A stretch of DNA of 55,957 bases from UBA2428 sp002343545 (GTDB lineage: Bacteria; Bdellovibrionota; UBA2428), in assembly GCA_937952285.1 (NCBI GenBank), contig CALFZE010000054.1, positions 1-55,957 of the forward strand, read 5' to 3'. The position numbers and the translations under genes were made by a program. Shown piece by piece: positions 50,010 through 55,957 of the stretch (the first letter of the stretch is position 1; every line of letters begins with the position of its first letter). Under the pieces are notes generated by a model. The model worked only from the letters and a program-made list of their open reading frames with translations. It was not told where the DNA came from and did no database searches.

Positions 50010-51130
50010 ACCAGCGACATCTCGAACTCCGGGAAGAGAGGCCCGTCTACGACGATCCTCGGCGTTTCCTTCGAGCGGACGGTGTAGAGGCGCAAAGGAG
50101 TCGAGCTCCTGAGAAAAGTCCCCAGGCGGCGAGCCCACCCTTGTCCTTCGAAATCGGCGAAGGCGAGGAAGGCGGCGCGACGATTCGACCAAAGATGGCG
50201 GAAAAAGGGGCGGATCGCGACGAGGTGTTCCGAGTTATCCCGGAACTCTTTCGCGGTCGCCACGAAAGAAAAGTAGTCGACGGGCAGTTCGCCCTTGGCG
50301 CCCATTCCGATCGCGCGAAGGGCGAGGGAAGACAAGGGGGCAAGTCCTTCCACGCGGATCTTCTTGAGGGGCGAAGGATTCCAAAGAAAGCCGGCCAGGA
50401 GCAAACCGTGCCGGTCGTGGAAAAGCCCGTGGAGCTTCGAGTCGCGCCAGTTCGGCCAGGTCTCGCTTCGTCGCCGAAGCTCGTCCGCATCGAGACGACG
50501 ACCGAGCGGCCGCGAGAGCTGTTCCTCGCCGTAGAGCCGCAGGTACTCGGACGTTTCGTCTCGCCCGAGCTCTCGGCAAAAATAGCCCGGCGGCGGGCTA
50601 CGGCCCAGGCACGGCAATGCTGCGAGAAGCGTGACCATGTCGTAGCGGGCGACCGGATCGTAGACGAAGGCGTCGCGCCCGCGCGCCAAAGCGTTCTCGG
50701 CGCGATGGTTTTCGGCGAGCATGGCCGTCTGGAAATAGCGTGCGCCTCCGAACTCTTCGATGCGCGGTCCGCAAGTCACGAGACCCGCGAGAAACTCGCG
50801 CCAGCGCCGCAAGAGACGTCGGTCGCGGGTTTGGATGCGCAGGTCACCCAAATAGCCGACGCGTTCGGGCGAGCCCGCCAATAGCCCGGCACGGAAACTG
50901 AGCGTGCCGAGTCCCGCGATCGAAGCGTCCGCGGCCCGCATCAAGAAGACGTAGCTCAGGTCGCCTTGGAGCTTGAGGAAGGCGAAATAGTCCGGCCGTC
51001 GCTCGTAGCGAATGGAGATGCCGCTCGTCAGCATCGGAGCGGCGTCGAAGAAAGCTTGGATACGGGATTGATCGCCGGGTTCGGCGATCGCGAATTCAGG
51101 ATAGTCCCGAAGAAAATCCTGAATTCGCAT
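50006..51130 (-). CDS. GNAT family N-acyltransferase-like protein
   Basis: A 374-residue protein. The first half has GNAT features: ISIRYERRPDYFAFLKLQGD, VFLMRAADASIAGLGTLSF (beta4), then RVGYLGDLRIQTRDRRLLRRW, where the acetyl-CoA-binding strand and pyrophosphate loop would be. The second half (from about 190) may be a second, degenerate copy. GNAT enzymes acylate amines, using acetyl-CoA or longer acyl donors. It is the first of four genes joined by four-base overlaps, and lies 12 bases after the exported protein gene at 51143. Confidence 0.7.
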   Translation of the reverse strand: MRIQDFLRDYPEFAIAEPGDQSRIQAFFDAAPMLTSGISIRYERRPDYFAFLKLQGDLSYVFLMRAADASIAGLGTLSFRAGLLAGSPERVGYLGDLRIQTRDRRLLRRWREFLAGLVTCGPRIEEFGGARYFQTAMLAENHRAENALARGRDAFVYDPVARYDMVTLLAALPCLGRSPPPGYFCRELGRDETSEYLRLYGEEQLSRPLGRRLDADELRRRSETWPNWRDSKLHGLFHDRHGLLLAGFLWNPSPLKKIRVEGLAPLSSLALRAIGMGAKGELPVDYFSFVATAKEFRDNSEHLVAIRPFFRHLWSNRRAAFLAFADFEGQGWARRLGTFLRSSTPLRLYTVRSKETPRIVVDGPLFPEFEMSLV

Positions 51131-51142
51131 CTCGGTCGAAAA

Positions 51143-52630
51143 CTAACGGACGAAGGGACCCATCGGGGCGGCCAAAACCGCGCCGCCCCAGGTTTGGCTG
51201 AGGATGCGGTTGAAGTCCGTCACTTCGGATTGCTTCGTCAGTTTGGGGAAGAGCTTGCGGTAGGCGTCGAGATTCCATTGGCTGCCTCGGCCCGCGTAGT
51301 AGTCGCGGCGAAGGACCTTGGTATCGACCTTTTTCTCTTTCGTGAAATCCGTCGGCAAAAGTTCGGAGAGGTTCGAAGGAGGATTTTCGAAGAAGGCCGG
51401 AAGGTTCACGGTCACCGGCATTCCCGTCACGCCGCTCCGAAGGGTCGCCTCGCCTTTGAGCAGGGCGCGGATGTCGTTGATCGCGAGGCCGATGCGACGG
51501 TTGAAGGGAGCCACGAGTCCCGGGTTGAGACCGCGTTCTTCGTTAGCCGGTTGGTCTTTGACCGCGATCCAGGCCAAGGCACCGCGGTTGGCCGCGTCGC
51601 GAAGATGCTTGAGGGCCGAGCGCATTTGGTAGGAACCGATAAGGACGGCACCGTCGACGCGAAGTTTCCAGAAGGGATCTTTCTTCTGGTGGCGGAGAAT
51701 GGTCGCGACGCGCTCTTCTTCCGTCACGCCTTCCGATTTGAACGAGAAAGCGTCGAAGCCGTAGAGTTTTCCGAGCGACTTCGCGAGATCCACGAGTCCT
51801 TCGGCTTGGTAGGCCGTCGCCATGAGGGCGGAAGCCGTCGAGAATTTGAGCGACGCGATGATGGCCTGCGCTTCGGCGTCGCCGATCAGGACGTAGCGAT
51901 CGAGATCGTCCTGGAACTGCGCGGTGCCCATCACGAACTGGTTGTCCCAGACGATCATCGGGGGGTTCGACTTCGCGGGGAAGAGGCGATCGATGCGACC
52001 GGCCGCCTTGAGGAGGGCCGGACGGATCGCGGTGTCGACGAAGTTCTGGAGTTCGTTTTCGTGTTTGATCTCGGGAAGGCCGGCGCTGCGGGTAACGTAT
52101 TCGAAGCCCGCGTCCCATTGCTCGGTCGGGAAGTAGACGCGGTAGCTCGAAGCGAAGCTCCGGACTTCCGTGATGAGTTGGCTGTGAAGGAGTTTGGAGC
52201 GGCTCGCGAGCGGCTCCACGCGGTAAACGAAACCTTGGAAGGGACGCAGAAGTCCCAGCACGCTTGCGAGGAACTGAACGTCGCGGGGGGACTTGTCGTA
52301 GTTCGCGTCGAGTTCATCGAGGAACTTTTGGAGATCGGTCGCGGTCTTGATCTGTTGGAAGCGGGCGACGGCGGCATTGAGCTCGCTGGATTTGAGCGCG
52401 GCCGCGGCCGAGTTGGCCTGCGCGATCTTGCGGCCCGCTTGGGTGCGGACGCGTGCTTCGATAAGCGCGTAGTCGGCGTCGCTCAACACGACCGAATCCG
52501 TCTCTTCGACGTAAGGCGCGAGCGCGGGAGTCTGGGCTTTGCCCTTCGCGGCCTCCGAAGCGGTGCTCGCCGCGAAGACGCCGCCTAGCGCCGCTAAGAA
52601 AAGTAGAGAAGTCGTTCCGCGAATCGCCAT
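51143..52630 (-). CDS. Exported protein of unknown function
   Basis: A 495-residue protein. The N-terminus MAIRGTTSLLFLAALGGVFA is a signal peptide and the ATG has a GGAGGG about five bases upstream. The mature part is helical and Ala/Leu/Arg-rich with no cysteine that I can see in the main body. No motif is recognised. It precedes the GNAT gene by 12 bases and may be part of the same transcript, but whether it belongs functionally to the lipid-modification genes is unknown. Confidence 0.68.
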   Translation of the reverse strand: MAIRGTTSLLFLAALGGVFAASTASEAAKGKAQTPALAPYVEETDSVVLSDADYALIEARVRTQAGRKIAQANSAAAALKSSELNAAVARFQQIKTATDLQKFLDELDANYDKSPRDVQFLASVLGLLRPFQGFVYRVEPLASRSKLLHSQLITEVRSFASSYRVYFPTEQWDAGFEYVTRSAGLPEIKHENELQNFVDTAIRPALLKAAGRIDRLFPAKSNPPMIVWDNQFVMGTAQFQDDLDRYVLIGDAEAQAIIASLKFSTASALMATAYQAEGLVDLAKSLGKLYGFDAFSFKSEGVTEEERVATILRHQKKDPFWKLRVDGAVLIGSYQMRSALKHLRDAANRGALAWIAVKDQPANEERGLNPGLVAPFNRRIGLAINDIRALLKGEATLRSGVTGMPVTVNLPAFFENPPSNLSELLPTDFTKEKKVDTKVLRRDYYAGRGSQWNLDAYRKLFPKLTKQSEVTDFNRILSQTWGGAVLAAPMGPFVR

Positions 52631-52743
52631 GTCATCCCTCCAAGCGAAAGTCCGTTGGCAAAGAGTCTAGAGGAAAAACAAGGAGCGGGGAACTCGGCCC
52701 TTTGACTCGGCGGAGCTTGGAATCGGAACAATGTGGGGAAAAC

Positions 52744-52820
52744 TGGGGTGACCGACGGGAGTTGAACCCGCGACATCCAGAATCACAATCTGGCGCTCTA
52801 ACCAACTGAGCTACGGCCAC
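52744..52820 (-). tRNA. tRNA-His (GTG anticodon)
   Basis: Read on the minus strand, the sequence folds into a complete cloverleaf. The acceptor 5' arm GTGGCCG pairs with CGGTCAC, D-arm TAGCTCAGTTGG is present, the anticodon stem CCAGA/TCTGG surrounds TTGTGAT (anticodon GTG), and the T-arm holds GGTTCAACTCC. C73 is followed by an encoded CCA (52744-52746). The base before the 5' end (52821) is G, giving the G-1 identity element of tRNA-His. Confidence 0.96.
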
Positions 52821-52840
52821 CGTACTGTCGAACGCGGACG

Positions 52841-52869
52841 AATTTGCACGGAGTTGGGGGCTAATTCAA
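52841..52869 (-). promoter_or_regulatory. Possible promoter of tRNA-His
   Basis: On the minus strand TTGAAT (52864-52869) and CAAATT (52841-52846) are separated by 17 bases. The -10 lies 19 bases before the tRNA 5' end. The -10 is only a partial match (three of six). Confidence 0.35.
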
Positions 52870-52895
52870 GCGCTAAATGATTGAAGAATCAGGGT

Positions 52896-53498
52896 TTAAC
52901 CCCACGAAACTTCGAGCGGGGGGAGCCCTTCGAGGTCGATTCTCGAATAAACGAGGGTGTTTCGGAGTTCGCCCTGCTCGTTGCGGTCGTCGTTCGTGAG
53001 GCAGGCTTCATAGCGGAATCCCAGGGCTTCGATGACCCGGGCGCTGCGGATGTTCTTTTGGTCGGTGCGGATTTCGACCCGTTTGGCGCCCAGCGCGTCG
53101 ATCGCGAAACGGGTCAGCGCGTTCGTGGACTCCTGCACGAGACCTTGGTTCTGGCGCGAAGATCTCATCCAGTAACCGATCTCGAAACGCGGAACCTCCC
53201 AGTTGATCCGGTGAAGCCCGCTGCCTCCCAGGATCTCGCCGCTTTTCCGGTCGGTCACGAGCAGCATGAGGTCTTCGCGTAACAAGAACTTGGCCGCGGC
53301 CCGGCGACACACGATCTCGGTATCCTCAACGCTGGGACGGGCTTGGGCCCAGGGCATCCAAGCCTTCAGATCGTCGAAGCTCTCGAGGATCGCGGCGTTG
53401 AAGCCCGCGCCGTCGCCGGGGGCGGGTGCCCGCAGGGCAAGGCGGGGCGTGAGGATCGGCAAGGGGATTTGGACGAGAATGGGGTTCTCGACCGCCAC
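52896..53498 (-). CDS. RimJ/RimL-type GNAT acetyltransferase
   Basis: A 200-residue GNAT enzyme. PILTPRLALRAPAPGDGAGF is the common RimJ-type start, followed by GGSGLHRINWEVPRFEIGYWMRSSRQNQGLV (acetyl-CoA motif A with the Q/R-x-x-G turn) and RVEIRTDQKNIRSARVIEALGFRYE (motif B). Such enzymes acetylate ribosomal proteins or other N-termini and small amines. The start GTG at 53498 is the first usable codon after the upstream stop. A weak hairpin follows the stop (52877-52890). Confidence 0.87.
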   Translation of the reverse strand: MAVENPILVQIPLPILTPRLALRAPAPGDGAGFNAAILESFDDLKAWMPWAQARPSVEDTEIVCRRAAAKFLLREDLMLLVTDRKSGEILGGSGLHRINWEVPRFEIGYWMRSSRQNQGLVQESTNALTRFAIDALGAKRVEIRTDQKNIRSARVIEALGFRYEACLTNDDRNEQGELRNTLVYSRIDLEGLPPLEVSWG

Positions 53499-53500
53499 GC

Positions 53501-53851
53501 TTACTTTCCGATCTTGAAGTTCAGGTTGGCGCCCGCCGAAGCTTCGTTCGGCTTGGCGGGACCGATGGCTTCGCGGTTCATGGACTTCCGCTGGGCTTCG
53601 GCCGCGACCCGCGCGAGACAAGGTTCAAAACCGACGTCGCCTTTCTTGAGAACGGCCCCCGCTTCGTTCGTGCAGGTTTGCTCGACGGTGATCGGGTTTT
53701 CGGCGGCTTCGGTTTCGGGCGGCTTGACGAGGAGGTGTTGGATCTTGACCTCACGGCGCTTGGGCGCGGGAGCTTCGCTCGCCGCCGGCGTCGGCGTCTG
53801 GGCTTGGGCGACAAAAGCCAGGGACGAAAGAACAAGCAGAAGGGGTTTCAT
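53501..53851 (-). CDS. Small exported protein of unknown function
   Basis: A 116-residue protein with a signal peptide (MKPLLLVLSSLAFVAQA). A Pro/Ala-rich linker (TPTPAASEAPAPKRR) is followed by about 80 residues with two cysteines (EQTCTNE and FEPCLAR) that may pair. No family is recognised. It abuts cysS without a gap (ATG at 53851, cysS stop ending at 53852), so it is probably co-transcribed with cysS. Confidence 0.65.
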   Translation of the reverse strand: MKPLLLVLSSLAFVAQAQTPTPAASEAPAPKRREVKIQHLLVKPPETEAAENPITVEQTCTNEAGAVLKKGDVGFEPCLARVAAEAQRKSMNREAIGPAKPNEASAGANLNFKIGK

Positions 53852-55372
53852 TTATTTCGCTCCTTGCAGCGGCGCTTTGAGGGTCCACGTGGCTCCGTCC
53901 GGGCCGTCCATGACTTGGATGCCGCGGGCGTCGAGATCGTTACGAATGCGATCGGACTCGGCGAAGTTCTTGGCCGCGCGCGCCGCCTCACGGCCGGCGA
54001 GCTCGGCGTCGATCGCGCGCGAGAACTCTTCGGTCACGCCCATGCGCTTGAGGCGAGCGGCGCGCAAGGAGGCAAGGGCCTCCGTGGGTTCGCGCTCGAG
54101 CAGGCCCATCGCTTTGGCGAGGATCGGGAGCGCGGCCGTGCCCCACGTCGCCCAAAGTTCCGGCTTGGATTCTCGGAAGCAGGCGCGTGCGCCCTGCAAA
54201 ACGAAGCCGAGTGCCTTGGCCGTGTTGAAATCGTCGAAGAGCGCGTCGCGGAGTTTCTTCTCGATTTCACCTGCGTTCCCCACGGAAGGGATGGCGGCGC
54301 CCGCGTCGGCCCCCGCCGCGAGGGCGTTCTGCTTGCAGACGTAGAGACGCTCGAGAAGGCCCTCGGCGCGCAGAATGCTCTCTTCGGCGAAGTCCACCGG
54401 GCTCCGGTAATGTTGGAGGGTCGTCATGAGGCGCAGCACTTCGGGCGAGTAGGTCGCGAGAAAGTCGTGGGCCGTGACGATGTTGCCGAGGGACTTGGAC
54501 ATCTTCTCTTTGCCGAAGACGAGCAGTCCGCTGTGCACCCAGTAGCGCGCGAGCGGATGCCCCGTGCAGGCCTCGCTTTGCGCGATTTCGTTCTCGTGGT
54601 GCGGGAAGACGAGATCCAAGCCGCCGCCGTGGATGTCGATCCCTTCGGGGTAGCGCGCGCGGATCATCGCCGAGCATTCGATGTGCCATCCCGGGCGGCC
54701 GGCCCCGTGCTTCCAGCCGTCGAAGCCTTCCCAGGAGTTTGCGGGATTGGCTTCGCGGTCCCAAGAGGGTTCGCCGGGCTTGGCGGATTTCCATAGCGCG
54801 AAGTCGAGGGGGTCTTCTTTCATTTCGCCCGGCTCGATACGCGCGCCCGCGACGAGATCGTCGATCTGGCGCTTCGAGAGTTTTCCGTAGCCTTCGAAGT
54901 GTTTGACCCGAAAGTAAACGTCCGTTCCGAAGGGCGTATCGGCGGGGTAGGCGAAGCCCATGTCGATGAGATCTTGGATCATCGACATGATGGCCTTCAC
55001 GTGACCCGTTGCCGCGGGCAAGTGCGTGGGGCGACGCACGCCGAGCGCGCTCATTTCGTCGTCGTAGGCCTTCGTGAACTCCTCCACGACCGAGGTCCAG
55101 GGGCGCTCTTCTTCGTTGGCGCGCTTGATGATCTTGTCGTCGATGTCGGTGATGTTTCGCATCATGTCGACCTCGTAACCCGCGAACTCGAAAACGCGGC
55201 GGATAAGATCCATCGTGACGGCCGTCTTCGCGTTGCCCACGTGGGCGTAGCCGTAAACCGTGGGTCCGCAGGCGTAAAAGCTGACCTTGCCCGGGGTGCG
55301 GGGCGCAAAGATATCCTTGCGGCCCGTGAGCGTGTTTTGGATGCGGATTTCGGGCAGACCGGTCGTCGGCAT
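53852..55372 (-). CDS. cysS: Cysteinyl-tRNA synthetase
   Basis: Charges tRNA-Cys with cysteine. A 506-residue class I synthetase with YACGPTVYGYAHVGNAKT (zinc Cys35 and the HIGH-type HVGN), the long insertion with RNITDIDDKI, GWHIECSAM (zinc Cys), HGGGLDLVFPHHENEIAQSEA, and KMSKSLGN. The length is slightly over the E. coli protein because of a longer C-terminal region. The gene follows a possible terminator hairpin (55393-55412) and is probably transcribed separately from the upstream regulator gene. Confidence 0.96.
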   Translation of the reverse strand: MPTTGLPEIRIQNTLTGRKDIFAPRTPGKVSFYACGPTVYGYAHVGNAKTAVTMDLIRRVFEFAGYEVDMMRNITDIDDKIIKRANEEERPWTSVVEEFTKAYDDEMSALGVRRPTHLPAATGHVKAIMSMIQDLIDMGFAYPADTPFGTDVYFRVKHFEGYGKLSKRQIDDLVAGARIEPGEMKEDPLDFALWKSAKPGEPSWDREANPANSWEGFDGWKHGAGRPGWHIECSAMIRARYPEGIDIHGGGLDLVFPHHENEIAQSEACTGHPLARYWVHSGLLVFGKEKMSKSLGNIVTAHDFLATYSPEVLRLMTTLQHYRSPVDFAEESILRAEGLLERLYVCKQNALAAGADAGAAIPSVGNAGEIEKKLRDALFDDFNTAKALGFVLQGARACFRESKPELWATWGTAALPILAKAMGLLEREPTEALASLRAARLKRMGVTEEFSRAIDAELAGREAARAAKNFAESDRIRNDLDARGIQVMDGPDGATWTLKAPLQGAK

Positions 55373-55392
55373 GGGTCCGAAACTAGCAGAAA

Positions 55393-55412
55393 GCCCTCGC
55401 TTTCGCGCGGGC
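55393..55412 (-). terminator. Possible terminator hairpin between regulator and cysS
   Basis: On the minus strand GCCC-G-CGC-GAAA-GCG-A-GGGC forms a stem with one mismatch and a GAAA tetraloop, then TTTCTGC. It lies between the Crp/Fnr-type gene and cysS. The U-tract is short, so efficiency is uncertain. Confidence 0.45.
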
Positions 55413-55425
55413 CTGCGTTGCCTTC

Positions 55426-55957
55426 TTAGCCCTTGGCGAGGAGTCGCGAGAGCGAGCTCGGATCGATCCCCAGGGCCGAGGCGAGAACTTTACGCGGGAT
55501 GTTCTTCCAAAGCGTCGGCTCGCGCGTTTGGAGGGCTTTCAGCCGCTCCCCCGCGCTCTGAAAAAGCAGAGCGTTAGCGGACTCTTCCTGCTCCTCGAGC
55601 AAGGACTCGGCGATGCGCCGGGCGATCCGGGCCCCGGCCGCGTGACGGTCGAGGAAACTGCGGACCTTCTCGGCGTCGAAAGTCAGAAGGGATGAGGGCG
55701 CCAAGGCCTGGAGACTCTCGCTCGCGCTCTTCCCCCGAATCCAGGAGACGTAGGGGACCGCGAAGCCGCCTTGGGTCACGAAGAGCGACGTGAACTCGTC
55801 TCCCCGGGGGCCGTTTCGCACCTTACGGAGCAAGCCCGACTCGAGGAAGGCGACCCGCTTGACCGTCTCGCCTTGTCGCGTGAGAAAGTCGCCGGTCGCG
55901 AGTTGAAGGCGGGCTCCCGTATTGGCGAGAAACTCGATAAGCACCTTGGCGTCGGCT
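55426..55957 (-). CDS. Crp/Fnr-type transcriptional regulator (5' partial)
   Basis: The frame stays open to the window edge, so the N-terminus is cut. The visible 177 residues contain a cyclic-nucleotide-binding-like beta roll (LQLATGDFLTRQGETVKRVAFLESGLLRKVRN) and a C-terminal helix-turn-helix (NIPRKVLASALGIDPSSLSRLLA). The usual PRR/E-type cAMP-binding motif is not clear, so ligand is unknown; Fnr-type cysteines are not seen. A GTG at 55944 could be a start, but the first strand of the fold would be missing, so the true start is likely outside. No target can be named. Confidence 0.8.
   Translation of the reverse strand, partial: ADAKVLIEFLANTGARLQLATGDFLTRQGETVKRVAFLESGLLRKVRNGPRGDEFTSLFVTQGGFAVPYVSWIRGKSASESLQALAPSSLLTFDAEKVRSFLDRHAAGARIARRIAESLLEEQEESANALLFQSAGERLKALQTREPTLWKNIPRKVLASALGIDPSSLSRLLAKG

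Noticed and set aside
52877..52890. Hairpin TGATT-N4-AATCA after the GNAT stop as a terminator
   Set aside because: Only five base pairs and a very short U-tract; too weak to list as a terminator.
52744..52895. Possible integration site at tRNA-His
   Set aside because: No integrase, no direct repeat of the tRNA 3' end was noticed, and flanking genes are ordinary chromosomal ones.

Overview
This window is 56 kb of high-GC (near 60 % by eye), very densely coded DNA from a Gram-negative bacterium. Diderm markers are an LptF/LptG permease, PlsB, several outer-membrane barrels with Sec signals, and lipoboxes. A complete tRNA-His and single-copy housekeeping genes (lepB, def, fmt, rpe, priA, galU, metG, cysS) mark it as core chromosome. 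I see no integrase, transposase, CRISPR array or phage gene. The mix of a Flp-type pilin, split acyl-CoA carboxylase, many unassigned secreted proteins and PlsB-type lipid synthesis would suit a Bdellovibrionota/Oligoflexia-like lineage, but that placement is an inference.

Layout. 1-8.6 kb: a cut membrane protein, a GT2-GtrA glycosyltransferase, an exported protein, an acyltransferase, glpK, a GT39-like glycosyltransferase coupled to a Flp-type pilin gene, and a protein resembling a degraded metallo-beta-lactamase coupled to a TlpA-type thioredoxin. 8.6-16.2 kb (minus): lepB-def-fmt-rpe-hutH-hutU-hutI, tightly packed and possibly one operon. 16.2-29.8 kb: LptF/G permease, priA, galU, a TIGR02757 protein, plsB and unassigned exported proteins. 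29.9-33.9 kb (plus): a small barrel protein followed by a leucine/acyl-CoA catabolic set (free-standing BCCP, HMG-CoA lyase, methylglutaconyl-CoA hydratase-like enzyme, carboxyltransferase). 33.9-42.8 kb (minus): AlkD-like protein, large lipoprotein, a divergent metG, PlsC, an RND/MMPL exporter and a CapA-like protein. 42.8-51.1 kb: an oxygen- and redox-rich region with an Asp/Asn beta-hydroxylase-like enzyme, an AhpD-like protein behind a well-formed promoter and operator, an RnfD-FG-GAP-ASPIC fusion, and a four-gene coupled operon (GNAT, uncharacterised family, fatty-acid desaturase, Rieske oxygenase). 51.1 kb to the end: an unassigned secreted protein, tRNA-His, a GNAT, a small exported protein, cysS and a cut Crp/Fnr-type regulator.

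The best candidates for something undescribed are the desaturase/Rieske/GNAT operon with its neighbours, the RnfD-ASPIC fusion, the operator at 44.5 kb, and the MetRS with an altered methionine pocket. No gene-free stretch exceeds 300 bases. The longest gap is the AT-rich divergent spacer at 24.7-24.9 kb. Convergent genes nearly always abut or overlap. All functions are read from sequence motifs; no database search was run.
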